A stretch of 64,000 nucleotides of DNA. Origin: Pedococcus badiiscoriae (GTDB lineage: Bacteria > Actinomycetota > Actinomycetes > Actinomycetales > Dermatophilaceae). The stretch lies in contig NZ_JACCAB010000001.1 in the NCBI RefSeq assembly GCF_013408925.1, positions 2,232,001 to 2,296,000 of the forward strand, given 5' to 3'. The position numbers and the translations under genes were made by a program. Below are positions 32,282 through 41,417 of the stretch, one piece after another (positions within the stretch are counted from its first letter, which is position 1; each line of letters begins with the position of its first letter). Under the pieces are notes generated by a model, which was given only the letters and a program-made list of their open reading frames with translations, was not told where the DNA came from and searched no databases.

Positions 32282-33427
32282 ATGAGCGAGCACCCCAGCA
32301 CCGGCCCCACCGCCCCCGCCACGGAGCGCCTTCCCGTCGACCCCCCGCAGGTGTCGTCACCGGCCACCGAGGTGATCGGAGTCCCCGACCAGGGCGTGCC
32401 GACCGCGGCGGCGCCGACCGCTGCGGCGCCGACCGCGGCGGCGCCGACCGCGGTCGCGCCGATGCACCCTTCCGACGCGGCATACCTGCCGGCGGCAACC
32501 CCCTCGGCGACGCCCCTGCCGGGCGAACCCGGCCACGGGCGGCCGTACGTCACCATCGTCCTGCCGTGCTTCAACGAGGGTGAGCACGTCCTCCAGGAGA
32601 TCGACCGGATCACCGCGGCGATGAACGCCAGCGAGTTCACCTACGAGGTGCTCTGCATCGACGACGCATCGACCGACGACACGCTCGAGGTGCTGCAGGA
32701 CGCGGCCACCCGCTACGCCAACATCCGGGTGATGCCGTTCCGCCGCAACGGTGGCAGCGGCACGGCCCGTCGCATCGGCACGCAGCAGGCCTACGGCGAG
32801 ATCGTCGTCTGGACCGACGCCGACATGACCTACGAGAACGAGCGCATCCCCGACCTGGTGCGGATCCTGCGGGACGACCCGTCCTACGACCAGGTCGTCG
32901 GTGCGCGCACCACCGAGGAGGGCACCCACAAGTGGGCGCGCATCCCGGCGAAGTGGCTCATCCGCAAGATCGCCGAGCAGCTCTCCAACCAGACGATCCC
33001 CGACCTCAACTCGGGCCTGCGGGCGTTCCGACGCGAGGTCTCGCTGCCCTACCTGCGGCTGCTGCCCCCGGGCTTCAGCTGCGTCACGACGATCACGCTG
33101 GCGTTCCTGTCGAACCAGCACGACATCAAGTACGTGCCCACCAGCTATGCCAAGCGCGCCGGGGTGAGCAAGTTCCACTTCGTCCGCGACGCCTACCGCT
33201 ACATCCTCCAGGTCCTGCGCATGATCATGTACTTCGACCCGCTCAAGGTGCTCATGCCCCCGGCGCTGTGGCTGATCGTCATCGGCGTCGTCAAGGCCGT
33301 CGTCGACATGGTCCGCCACCCGTTCTACTTCCCGGCCAGCACGGTGCTGCTCATCGTCAGCGGGATCATGATCGGTTCGCTGGCGCTGCTGTCCGACCTC
33401 GTCGTGCGTTCCCGGACGGGCGTGTGA
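32282..33427 (+). CDS. GT2 family glycosyltransferase with membrane C-terminus
   Basis: 381 residues. Residues 1-85 are low-complexity, with four PTAAA-type repeats from a 15-bp tandem (32401-32460). The GT2 domain (about 88-300) has VTIVLPCFNEGEHV, LCIDDASTDDT and VVWTDADMTY; two membrane helices follow. It resembles polyprenyl-phosphate sugar synthases. TAGGCT lies 9 nt before the ATG, a little long for a leaderless start. It heads the second glycan cluster (32.3-37.3 kb). Confidence 0.8.
   Translation: MSEHPSTGPTAPATERLPVDPPQVSSPATEVIGVPDQGVPTAAAPTAAAPTAAAPTAVAPMHPSDAAYLPAATPSATPLPGEPGHGRPYVTIVLPCFNEGEHVLQEIDRITAAMNASEFTYEVLCIDDASTDDTLEVLQDAATRYANIRVMPFRRNGGSGTARRIGTQQAYGEIVVWTDADMTYENERIPDLVRILRDDPSYDQVVGARTTEEGTHKWARIPAKWLIRKIAEQLSNQTIPDLNSGLRAFRREVSLPYLRLLPPGFSCVTTITLAFLSNQHDIKYVPTSYAKRAGVSKFHFVRDAYRYILQVLRMIMYFDPLKVLMPPALWLIVIGVVKAVVDMVRHPFYFPASTVLLIVSGIMIGSLALLSDLVVRSRTGV
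32401..32460 (+). repeat. 15-bp tandem repeat x4 in N-terminal low-complexity region
   Basis: Four 15-bp units encode PTAAA, PTAAA, PTAAA, PTAVA in the GT2 protein. Likely length-variable linker; no sign of frame change. Confidence 0.9.
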
Positions 33428-33497
33428 GCACGGTCCTGTATGCCGCGTGCCCCGGCAGCGGGACCCGCCGCGACCGCACGTGTCGGGCGGCCTCGCG

Positions 33498-35420
33498 GTG
33501 ACGCCCAGCGCGGCTCTCAAGGTCGCCGTCGTGGGGCCGACGCACCCGTACAAGGGTGGCGTGGCCGCCCACACCACGAGCTTGGCCCACGAGCTGGCCG
33601 AGGCCGGCCACGACGTCACGCTGGTGTCCTGGTCCCACCTCTACCCGTCCAAGCTCTACCCGGGCGAGCAAGCCGTCCCCGGTGGCGCGCCGGATGTCGA
33701 GCCCTTCCCGCGCACCGTGCGGGCGCTGAGCTGGGCCCGTCCGGACACGTGGGTGCGCACCGGTCGGCGCCTGCGGGGTTTCGACGTCCTCGTGGTCGTC
33801 CACGTGATCCCGGCAGTCGTGCCTGCCCACCTCGCGCTGCTGCGGGCCGCCGGCGCCGGCCGTCGTTCGCTGCAGCGTGGAAGAGCTCGCTCCGGCCCCC
33901 GCACGGTCGTCATCGCGCACAACGTGCTGCCCCACGAGAGCCACCCGGGTGACCGCGAGCTCATGCAGCAGTTCCTGGCCCGGGTGGACTCCGTCCTCGT
34001 GCACAGTGACTCCCAGGCCAGGATCGCCTATGAGCTGGGTGCGCCACGGGTCTCGGTCACCGACCTCCCGCCGCATCTCCCGGGTGGAGCACCGGTCGAA
34101 CGGGTCGACCATGACGGGCCCCCGCGGCTGCTGGCCCTGGGGATCGTCCGCGACTACAAGGGCGTCGACCTGCTCATGGAGGCGCTCGCCGACGTGCCCG
34201 GCCCCACCCTCACCGTGGCAGGTGAGATGTGGGGCTCCAGCGGTGAGCGGGTCAAGGAGCTGGCCCAGGACCCGCGCCTGCGCGACCGCGTCGAGGTGCA
34301 CGGCGGCTACGTGCCCGCCGACCGGCTGGCGCCACTGCTGGCCTCCCATGACGTCCTCGCCCTGACCTATCGCAGTGCCACCGCGTCGCAGAACGCGCTG
34401 CTCGGGCAGCAGCACGGTCTCCCCGTGCTCGCCTCCGACGTCGGGACGTTCGCGGCACAGGTGCGCGACGGGGTCGACGGCATCCTGGTCCCGCCGGGGG
34501 ACAAGGCCGCCCTGGTCGCCGCTCTCCAGCGCCTGGCCGAGCCGGGCATCACCGACCAGCTCCGGGCGCAGGTGCGCCCGCCCGACCTGTCGGGACCGTG
34601 GGCGCGGTACGTCGGGGCCATCGAGGCCCTCGCGGCGGTGGAAGCCGCGGCCGAGCCGGACGACCTGGATGCGGATGACACGGGCGCCGCCACCGGCGCC
34701 GCGGCCGTCGCGGGCCACCTCCGGCACCGGGTCACCAGCGCGGTGCGTGCCGTGGTCGCGGCCACGCGGCCCGAGGTCGAGCTCGGTCGAGGTGACATCC
34801 CCGAGTGGGTCCGGGCCTCCGACATCCTCTCCGACGGCCAGGACGCCGACGACGCGAAGGCCTTGGCGCGCAGCCTGGGCCTGCCTCGCTGCAGCGACGG
34901 AATCGCCGCCTGGGCCGCCCTCGGAGCGCTCGCGGCCATCGTCCGGGTCCGCGATGACGGACGACGCAGCGCGGTGATCGTCGACGAGTCCGGCAGCCGG
35001 TCTCCTCTCTCGCGCTGGGCCCGCGCCATCGGGTTCGCGCCGGTGGAGCTCGAGCTGACCGGCCACCGGTCGAGCGTCGAGGTGCTGGACGTCGACACCG
35101 CCTCGCTGGACGTGATCGTGCGACTGCACCCCGGCGGGTGCGACGCCGACGACATCGACGAAGCCATGAGCCAGGCGTCCTGGGCGCTCAAGTCCGGCGG
35201 ACTGCTCTGCGTGACCCTGCCGATCGGCCACCCCGGGGCGGAGGGCGCCCTGGGCACCGCCGACGTCCGAGCGGTGCTGGCCCGGTCCCACGACTTCGGG
35301 TTCGTGCTCGTCGGCGACCTCGACGGTGACATCACCGGGCGGATGCGGTCGGCGTCGGACACGTCCACCCGCACCGACGCGGCGTATGGGCTGCTCCGAC
35401 TCACGTTGCGGAGGCGCTGA
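33498..35420 (+). CDS. GT4 glycosyltransferase fused to methyltransferase-like domain
   Basis: 640 residues. Residues 8-380 are a GT4 enzyme: VAVVGPTHPYKGGVAAHTTSL, VIAHNVLPHESH, LLALGIVRDYKGVDLLMEAL and the donor region YRSATASQNALLGQQHGLPVLASDVG. Residues about 400-640 look like a Rossmann methyltransferase fold (VLDVDTASLDVIVRL, ALKSGGLLCVTLP) but lack a clear GxGxG SAM motif, so this half may be inactive or misread by me. GTG 33498 is chosen because the GT4 motif begins there; GTG 33480 and 33447 are in frame upstream. Extension then modification of the same glycan would fit. Confidence 0.7.
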   Translation: MTPSAALKVAVVGPTHPYKGGVAAHTTSLAHELAEAGHDVTLVSWSHLYPSKLYPGEQAVPGGAPDVEPFPRTVRALSWARPDTWVRTGRRLRGFDVLVVVHVIPAVVPAHLALLRAAGAGRRSLQRGRARSGPRTVVIAHNVLPHESHPGDRELMQQFLARVDSVLVHSDSQARIAYELGAPRVSVTDLPPHLPGGAPVERVDHDGPPRLLALGIVRDYKGVDLLMEALADVPGPTLTVAGEMWGSSGERVKELAQDPRLRDRVEVHGGYVPADRLAPLLASHDVLALTYRSATASQNALLGQQHGLPVLASDVGTFAAQVRDGVDGILVPPGDKAALVAALQRLAEPGITDQLRAQVRPPDLSGPWARYVGAIEALAAVEAAAEPDDLDADDTGAATGAAAVAGHLRHRVTSAVRAVVAATRPEVELGRGDIPEWVRASDILSDGQDADDAKALARSLGLPRCSDGIAAWAALGALAAIVRVRDDGRRSAVIVDESGSRSPLSRWARAIGFAPVELELTGHRSSVEVLDVDTASLDVIVRLHPGGCDADDIDEAMSQASWALKSGGLLCVTLPIGHPGAEGALGTADVRAVLARSHDFGFVLVGDLDGDITGRMRSASDTSTRTDAAYGLLRLTLRRR

Positions 35421-35421
35421 C

Positions 35422-36459
35422 ATGACCGCCACCCCCATGACGCACCGCGCCCGGGTGTTCAGCGGGCTCCGAACCCTGTTGGCACTGTTGGTGGTCGCGG
35501 CCGTGACCGTGGCCGTCGCCCGCAACTGGCACGAGGTGTCCACCGACATCGGACGCATCGACGCCGCGACGTTCGCGTTGGCAGCCGTGCTGGTGTGCCT
35601 GCCCCCGATCCTGACCCTGTTCGGCTGGCGGGTCCTGCTGGCCGACCTCGGGTCGCCCCTTCACCTGGCGCCCGCTGCGGGGATCTTCTTCGTCGGGCAG
35701 CTGGGCAAATACGTGCCGGGGGCGGTGTGGAGCATCGTCGCCCAGGCGGAGATCGGTGCCCGGCTGCACATCCCCCGACGGCGGTCGGCGGTCGTCGCCT
35801 TCGTCACGGTCGGGATGGCCGCCATCTGCGGGCTGATCGTCGGAGTGCCGGCTCTGCCGTTGCTCATCACCCGCGACGACTCGGCGTCCCGGACCGGCTG
35901 GGTGGTGCTGGTCACGGTGCTGCTGCTGGCCGTCATGCTGTGGCCACCGCTGCTCAACTGGGGCATCGCCAAGGTCCTGCGCGTCCTGCGTCGTGAGCCG
36001 CTCGAGCACCAGCTGTCCGGCCGGGCCATCCTCACCGCCACCCTGTTCTTCGTCGCCGCGTGGGTCTGCTCCGGGCTGCAGGTGCTCGTCATCGCGCGGG
36101 CGACCAGCACCCACGTCCAGACGGGGCACCTGGTGCTGGCCAGCGTGTCGGGCTTCGCCCTGGCGTCGTCGATCGCGATGTTCAGCGTGATCCTGCCGGC
36201 CGGCGTGGGCGTGCGCGAGGGCGTGCTGGTGCTGATCCTGGCCCCGGTGACCTCCACCCCGGCGGCCACGGCCGTGGTCGTCATCTCCCGCTTCCTCACC
36301 GTGGCCTCGGACGTGGTGTTCGCCCTCGGTGGCTGGTTGTACGCGCGGTCGCACCACCTCGTCACCTCCCCGCAGGAACGAGAGCACGACCACATCGTCC
36401 TCGACGACCCCACCGGCGTCGAGGACGACTCGACCAGCGGGCAGGACTCCCGGGCGTGA
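35422..36459 (+). CDS. Lysylphosphatidylglycerol synthase TM-region family protein
   Basis: 345 residues with about eight membrane segments. GQLGKYVPGAVWSIVAQ at about 92-108 and PAGVGVREGVLVL near 258 are signatures of the UPF0104/LPG_synthase_TM family, flippase-like membrane domains often encoded in glycan loci. No LPG-synthase catalytic domain is attached. The C-terminal 30 residues are acidic. GGAGGCG precedes the ATG at 35422, 1 bp after the previous stop. It could flip or support export of a lipid-linked product here; that is inference. Confidence 0.8.
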   Translation: MTATPMTHRARVFSGLRTLLALLVVAAVTVAVARNWHEVSTDIGRIDAATFALAAVLVCLPPILTLFGWRVLLADLGSPLHLAPAAGIFFVGQLGKYVPGAVWSIVAQAEIGARLHIPRRRSAVVAFVTVGMAAICGLIVGVPALPLLITRDDSASRTGWVVLVTVLLLAVMLWPPLLNWGIAKVLRVLRREPLEHQLSGRAILTATLFFVAAWVCSGLQVLVIARATSTHVQTGHLVLASVSGFALASSIAMFSVILPAGVGVREGVLVLILAPVTSTPAATAVVVISRFLTVASDVVFALGGWLYARSHHLVTSPQEREHDHIVLDDPTGVEDDSTSGQDSRA

Positions 36460-37289
36460 GCGCCGCGGGAGCGGGTCGCGAGGAGCAGCTCGCCTACTCC
36501 GAGCTGATGGGTGCGATGCTCGACGAGCGCAAGCGCAGGCAGAAGGCCCAGAAGATCCTCGCCGTCGTCCGGCACGCCCTCGGCCGTGACACCCTCGGCC
36601 GCGACACCCTGGCCGGACTTCGCGCGCTGGACGTCGGGTGCTCGGCCGGCTTCATCGCCGACGAGCTCTCCCTGGCCGGCGCGCACACCACCGGCGTGGA
36701 CATCGACGAGCCCGGGCTGATCGCGGCCCGCGCCCGGTTCGGCGAGCGGGTGCAGTTCAGCCTGGCCCGGGGGGAGGCCCTGCCCTTCGAGGACGGCTCC
36801 ATGGACGTCGTCGTGTTCAACCACATCTACGAGCACGTGGTCGACCCCGAGGCGGTCGTGGCGGACATCCACCGCGTGCTGAGCCCCACCGGTGTCCTCT
36901 ACCTGGGCATCGGCCACCGCCACCAGGTCATCGAGCCGCACTACAAGCTGCCCTTCCTGTCCTGGCTGCCCCAGCAGGCGGCGGACCGCTACATGCGGCT
37001 GACCGGGCGCGGCGAGCACTACTACGAGCACTACTACTCGCGCGCCGACCTGCGGAGGCTGTTCGCCGCCTTCGACATCTGGGACTACACCCTGCCGGTG
37101 CTGGCCGACAGCCGTGCGTTCGCCGGCACGGACCAGATCCCGCAGTGGGTGTCCCGCGTGCCCGCCCCGGTCCTGGAGCGGATGGCCCCGATGGCCCCGA
37201 CCTACATCTGGGCCGCCTTCAAGGATGCCTCGCCCTCGGGTCCGGAGCTGAGCGTCAGCCCCGTCCACCTCAGCCCGGTCCACCCCTGA
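36456..37289 (+). CDS. Methyltransferase domain-containing protein
   Basis: 277 residues, class I SAM methyltransferase of type 11. Motif I is ALDVGCSAGFIADEL (about residues 50-64), followed by GVDIDEPGLI and ALPFEDGSMDVVVFNHIYEHV, with a post-motif helix. The C-terminal third is rich in Tyr/His (RGEHYYEHYYSRADL). GTG 36456 overlaps the membrane-protein stop (GTGA). It is the last gene of the second glycan cluster; a hairpin follows at 37303. Confidence 0.85.
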   Translation: MSAAGAGREEQLAYSELMGAMLDERKRRQKAQKILAVVRHALGRDTLGRDTLAGLRALDVGCSAGFIADELSLAGAHTTGVDIDEPGLIAARARFGERVQFSLARGEALPFEDGSMDVVVFNHIYEHVVDPEAVVADIHRVLSPTGVLYLGIGHRHQVIEPHYKLPFLSWLPQQAADRYMRLTGRGEHYYEHYYSRADLRRLFAAFDIWDYTLPVLADSRAFAGTDQIPQWVSRVPAPVLERMAPMAPTYIWAAFKDASPSGPELSVSPVHLSPVHP

Positions 37290-37302
37290 GGCCCCCGACG
37301 CA

Positions 37303-37338
37303 GGTATGCCGCCCGCTCAGGTGAGCGGGCGGCATACC
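37303..37338. terminator. Terminator hairpin made of inverted GTATGCCG copies
   Basis: Perfect 17-bp stem, arms GGTATGCCGCCCGCTCA (37303-37319) and its complement (37322-37338). It lies between convergent genes. The arm is the same as that of the hairpin at 59942-59982, 22.6 kb away. Confidence 0.85.
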
Positions 37339-37369
37339 GGGTGGTGCCTGAAGCAGCGGGGCGGGACCG

Positions 37370-38071
37370 TCAGGCCGCGCCGGGCTCCTGCGTGTCGGTC
37401 TTCGGGTACTTCTTGACGAAGTCGATGATCGCCTGGCCGGAGACGTTGCCGCAGAGCTGGCGGTGACCAGCGTCCTTGGCCCAGTGGGAGAGGGCGTAGA
37501 CCTTGCCGGCCGGGAACGCGCCACGGCTGGCGTCCCACTCCACGACCTTGAACTTGCCGCTGGCCTCGGGGAGCTTGTTGGCCTGGTCCGCGATGTCCCG
37601 CAGGAGCTTGGTGTCCTTCACCTTGCTGCCGTCGTACCACAGGATCGTGTAGCCGTGCTCGAGGTTGTGCACGAGGGTCTCGAGGACGGGGCGGTCGGCC
37701 GCGGTGTAGAAGTCGCGCCCGCTCAGGTCCGGGCTGACGAAGTGGGGGCCGTTGCTCGGCGGCACGGTGGAGTAGTTCACCGACGTCTGGTTCGGCTTCG
37801 AGGTGCCGGGTCCGACGTGCTCGCCCGCACCACTCGAGGGGTCGGTCGTGACCGGGTCGCAGCTGGCGGCGGCGACCGTGACGCCGAGGTGGGGCAGCTG
37901 CTTGGCCTGCGCGTCGTTGATCGCAAACAGGATGACGCCGGTCAGACCCGCGAGCAGGACGAGGCAGCCGATGACGATGCCGGCCACCACCTTGCGTTCC
38001 TTGGCCTTCTGCTGGTTCTGGATCTCGGCCAGTCGGGCCTTGCGGTCCTGGCTCGCGCGCTTGTTTGCCAC
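37370..38071 (-). CDS. DUF3105 membrane-anchored protein
   Basis: 233 residues. A short basic cytoplasmic stretch and one membrane helix (about residues 29-51) are followed by an extracytoplasmic DUF3105 domain: HVGPGTSKPNQTSVNYSTVP, PPSNGPHFVSPD, VHNLEHGYTILWYDG and a single Cys in RQLCGNVSG. The family is widespread in actinobacteria and of unknown function. GTG 38071 is supported by GAGGAA upstream. Divergent from the AlkA-like gene. Confidence 0.8.
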   Translation of the reverse strand: MANKRASQDRKARLAEIQNQQKAKERKVVAGIVIGCLVLLAGLTGVILFAINDAQAKQLPHLGVTVAAASCDPVTTDPSSGAGEHVGPGTSKPNQTSVNYSTVPPSNGPHFVSPDLSGRDFYTAADRPVLETLVHNLEHGYTILWYDGSKVKDTKLLRDIADQANKLPEASGKFKVVEWDASRGAFPAGKVYALSHWAKDAGHRQLCGNVSGQAIIDFVKKYPKTDTQEPGAA

Positions 38072-38160
38072 GGGTTCCTCGGGTCGTTCGGGGTCAGGTC
38101 GCGCAGAGTCTACGGGGCCCACCTGCGGACCCTGTCACCCCGGCGCGTCACACTGGCGGC

Positions 38161-39093
38161 ATGACGCCGACGGCCGAGAGGACCCGCGTCTGGCGACCCG
38201 GCCGACCGACGTCAGTGGGCCTGATCGTCTCGGCGTTCCGTCGTGGGGGCGGGGATCCGACGTTCCAGCCCGACCGCGGGGACGGCTGGTGGCTGGGCCT
38301 GCCCACACCGCAGGGGTCCGCCACGCTGCGCCTCGTGCAGCGCAACGAGGTCGGCGAGGTGGTCGCGACGGCCTGGGGCGACGGCGCCCAGTGGGCCCTC
38401 GACCACGTGCCCGCACTGCTCGGCGACGGCGACGACGACACGGACTTCGTGGCCCACCACCCGCAGGTGGCCAGGGCCTGGAAGCGGTATGCCGCGTGGC
38501 ACGTCCCCCGCTCCGGTCTGGTGATGCATGCCCTCGTGCCGGCGGTGATCGAGCAGAAGGTCACCGGACAGGAGGCCTTCGGTGGCTACCGCAAGCTCGT
38601 CCACCGGTACGGCTCCCGGGCGCCGGGCCCGGGGGAGCAGCGGCGGCTCTGGGTGGCGCCCACGGCCCAGGAGTGGGCCGGGATTCCTTCCTGGGCCTGG
38701 TTGGCGGCGTCGGTCGACGGGGCTCGCTCCAGCACGGTGATGCGGGCGGCGCGGGTGGCCGGCCGCTTGGAGGAAGGCGCCTCCCTGCCCCTGTCGGAGG
38801 CGCGACGACGACTTCGCTCAGTGCCCGGGGTGGGTGTCTGGACGGCCGCGGAGGTGGCCCAGCGCGCCCTCGGAGACCCCGACGCCGTGAGCTTCGGCGA
38901 CTACCACGTGGCCAAGGACCTCACCTGGGCGCTGCTCGGCGAGGTGCGTGACGACGACGTGCTGGCCGAGCTGCTCGAGCCCTATCGCGGCCACCGGTAC
39001 CGGGTGCAGCACCTCCTCGGGCTGGCGGGAGCCGCCAGGCCTCGGCGGGGTCCCCGGATGGCGCCGCGGACCCACCTGCCGACCCGCCGCTGA
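38161..39093 (+). CDS. AlkA-like DNA-3-methyladenine glycosylase
   Basis: 310 residues. HhH-GPD fold: the hairpin LRSVPGVGVWTAAEVAQ is followed at the usual distance by the catalytic aspartate in VSFGDYHVAKDLTW; IEQKVTGQEAFGGY earlier in the protein is the helix that inserts into DNA. It would excise alkylated purines. The ATG at 38161 follows CACACTGGCGGC, a degenerate form of the leaderless -10 arrangement seen elsewhere. Single gene, divergent from DUF3105. Confidence 0.85.
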   Translation: MTPTAERTRVWRPGRPTSVGLIVSAFRRGGGDPTFQPDRGDGWWLGLPTPQGSATLRLVQRNEVGEVVATAWGDGAQWALDHVPALLGDGDDDTDFVAHHPQVARAWKRYAAWHVPRSGLVMHALVPAVIEQKVTGQEAFGGYRKLVHRYGSRAPGPGEQRRLWVAPTAQEWAGIPSWAWLAASVDGARSSTVMRAARVAGRLEEGASLPLSEARRRLRSVPGVGVWTAAEVAQRALGDPDAVSFGDYHVAKDLTWALLGEVRDDDVLAELLEPYRGHRYRVQHLLGLAGAARPRRGPRMAPRTHLPTRR

Positions 39094-39169
39094 CCGCCAC
39101 CCGGGAGCAGTGAGAACTTCCAGCCGCTCGTCGAGGACCTCCGGGCGGCCGTCACCCGCGGCGCTGCGG

Positions 39170-40201
39170 TCAGCGCTCGCGCACCTCGAGCCGGACCTCC
39201 ACGCCGTCCACCTCGTCGGGCGCCTCGGTGGTGAGGCCCTCACCCCACAGCGCCACCTGGAGCCGAGTCACCGCCACCCCGAGCTGGTAGGCGCTCTGGC
39301 CGCTGAGGTGCACCTCGTCACCACCGACATCCATCCCCACCTGGGGCGTGCCCCGCAGCGCGACGGCGACGGCCCTGCGCAGCCGGTCAGCGCGGGGCGT
39401 CGGGCCGACGTCGGGGATGCCGACCTCCTCCGCCTCGAGGGACCCGGGCTCGACGCCCAGCGCGGCCCGTACGGCCTCTGAGCTTCCGTGGTCGAACCAG
39501 TCCTCGCGCCCGGTGCGCAGGAGCACCCGTGCGCCCGCACCGCCGTGGGGCAGCGCCCATCCGGTGCCGCGGACGAGGGCGGCAGGGATGGCGTCGGCCT
39601 TCCCCTTGACCAGGTCGGCCGCGGCGGCCAGCTCGTCTCCGACAGCGCGGGCCGTGACGGACAACGGCCTGCCGTCCGCGTCGACGGCGCCCCTGAGGTC
39701 ATCCACGACCAGGACCCCGGAAGCCCCCAGGGCGAAGTCGGTCTGCCCGGAGCGCCACGGCCGGCCAGCCGTGTCGCTCAGCACCACGCCCAGGCGCTGC
39801 AACCCCGTGGCGGCAAGCAGGGCGACCCGCAGGTGCTCGGCCTCCGCGTCCGGGTTGGCGGGCAGGAGCAGCACGTCGTCGCGGTGGCCGGTGTTCGAGG
39901 CGTCCACGCCCGCGGCCGCCATGACCGGGCCCGCCGTCGACTGCACGATCCGGGTGATCCGGCCCTGCGACATGCGCTCGGCGACGACCCTCACCGTCTG
40001 GCTCATCACGGCGGCACCCCGGTCGGCCGAATCTGCCCACAGCCCAAGGGACTTGGAGACGACCTTGCTCGAGACGACCACCACGTCGCCGTCCTCGAGC
40101 GCGATGTCGGCGGCGTCCGCGGCCCCCAGCAGGAGCGCGACCAGGTCGTCGCCCGCCCCCACCTCGGGGATCCCCGTCAGCGGGATGAGCGACACCGACA
40201 C
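39170..40201 (-). CDS. cofE: Coenzyme F420-0:L-glutamate ligase, CofE domain with short extra C-terminus
   Basis: 343 residues. The CofE domain (1-245) has PLTGIPEVGAGDDL, DGDVVVVSSKVVSKSLG, the SDTAGRPWRSGQTDFALGA region and ELAAAADLVKGKADAIP. It adds glutamate residues to F420-0 with GTP. Mycobacterial FbiB carries a roughly 200-residue nitroreductase domain after CofE; here only about 100 residues follow, so that domain is missing or reduced. GTG 40201 starts 2 bp after the CofD stop; the two are co-transcribed. Confidence 0.85.
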   Translation of the reverse strand: MSVSLIPLTGIPEVGAGDDLVALLLGAADAADIALEDGDVVVVSSKVVSKSLGLWADSADRGAAVMSQTVRVVAERMSQGRITRIVQSTAGPVMAAAGVDASNTGHRDDVLLLPANPDAEAEHLRVALLAATGLQRLGVVLSDTAGRPWRSGQTDFALGASGVLVVDDLRGAVDADGRPLSVTARAVGDELAAAADLVKGKADAIPAALVRGTGWALPHGGAGARVLLRTGREDWFDHGSSEAVRAALGVEPGSLEAEEVGIPDVGPTPRADRLRRAVAVALRGTPQVGMDVGGDEVHLSGQSAYQLGVAVTRLQVALWGEGLTTEAPDEVDGVEVRLEVRER

Positions 40202-40203
40202 GG

Positions 40204-41178
40204 TCAGGCGCCCCTGAGCTCGAGCGCGAGCTCCAGTGCGGCGCCGGCGATCTCGGCCGCGGCATCGGCGTCGGACATGAGCAGGGGCCGAGCTCGCACG
40301 GTGGCCCGCGGCAGGCGCACGGCGGCCTCGTCCTCCGGCGCCACCAGCCATCCGTCCAGGAAGTCCTCGTACAGCCCTGCCACGGCGGCCGCCGTGGACT
40401 CCACCCCGATGGCCCGCAGGCACGCGTCCGCGTGGCCACGCACCGGCACACCGCCGATCAGCGGTGAGACGCCCACGACGCGGGCGGCGCTGCCCCGCAA
40501 CGCATCTCGCACTCCCGGCACACCCAGGATGATCCCGATCGAGACCACCGGGTTGCTCGGCGGGAGGAGGACCACATCCGCGGTCCGGATCGCGTCGAGG
40601 ACGCCGGGCGCCGCGGTGGCGCGGTCCATGCCGACCGCCTGGAACCGCTGTGCCGGGATCGAGGCCTGGTGCCGAACCCACCACTCCTGGAAGTGGATCG
40701 CGCGCTGACCTTGCTCGTCCTCGACGACGACGTGCGTCTCGACGGGTGAGTCGCTCATCGGCAGCAGGGTGATCCGCTGGTCGGGCAGCCCCCAGCGGGT
40801 CGCCAGCCGTGCGGTCACGTCGGTGAGGGACACCCCCTGTCCGAGCCACTGTGAGCGGATGATGTGGGTCCCGAGGTCGAGGTCGCCGAGCGCGAACCAC
40901 TGCGGCACCGCGCCGTAGGCCGCGAGCTCGCCCTGGACCCGGTGGCTCTCGTCGGCGCGACCCCAGCCCTGGCCCTCGTGGATGCCGCCGCCGAGGGTGT
41001 ACAGCAAGGTGTCGAGGTCGGGACAGACCCGCAGCCCGAACAGGCTGATGTCGTCGCCGGTGTTGCCGATGATCGTCAGCTCGGCGTCCGAGAGGTCAGG
41101 GGAGCGGTCCAGGTGGGTGCGGAGGCCGCGCAGGAAGCGGGCACCTCCGACGCCGCCGGCGAGTGCCGTGATGCGCAT
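40204..41178 (-). CDS. cofD: 2-phospho-L-lactate (phosphoenolpyruvate) transferase CofD
   Basis: 324 residues. MRITALAGGVGGARFLRGL at the N-terminus, NTGDDISLFGLRVCPDLDTL, MSDSPVETHV and PPSNPVVSIGIILGVPGV are signatures of CofD/FbiA, which joins the lactyl/enolpyruvyl phosphate part to deazaflavin Fo. The ATG at 41178 places the family N-terminus exactly. The gene is followed 2 bp later by cofE and faces whiB, the conserved mycobacterial arrangement (fbiA/fbiB beside whiB2). Confidence 0.95.
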   Translation of the reverse strand: MRITALAGGVGGARFLRGLRTHLDRSPDLSDAELTIIGNTGDDISLFGLRVCPDLDTLLYTLGGGIHEGQGWGRADESHRVQGELAAYGAVPQWFALGDLDLGTHIIRSQWLGQGVSLTDVTARLATRWGLPDQRITLLPMSDSPVETHVVVEDEQGQRAIHFQEWWVRHQASIPAQRFQAVGMDRATAAPGVLDAIRTADVVLLPPSNPVVSIGIILGVPGVRDALRGSAARVVGVSPLIGGVPVRGHADACLRAIGVESTAAAVAGLYEDFLDGWLVAPEDEAAVRLPRATVRARPLLMSDADAAAEIAGAALELALELRGA

Positions 41179-41328
41179 GCTCAGCAGTCTTGCAGCCCGC
41201 CCCGCGTCACCACACAGGGGACCTCCGGGAGGTTCTGGCGCCCCCTGCCGACCCTCGAGCGCACCTCTAGCGCCCGGCGAAGCGGCGTTATCAATGTTCG
41301 TCCGATCGGGCAAATATCAGACTTCCGC

Positions 41329-41358
41329 TTGACGAACCACGTATGACACGCGTGTAAT
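41329..41358 (+). promoter_or_regulatory. Promoter of the whiB-like gene
   Basis: TTGACG (41329-41334), 18-nt spacer, TGTAAT (41353-41358). The region is AT-richer than its surroundings. The start codon is 60 bp downstream, leaving room for the strong GAGGAGGAA ribosome site at 41406-41414. Confidence 0.6.
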
Positions 41359-41417
41359 TCCATTGTTGTGACCAGACAAGGTCACACGCAGCGGCGAACC
41401 GGGTCGAGGAGGAAGCC

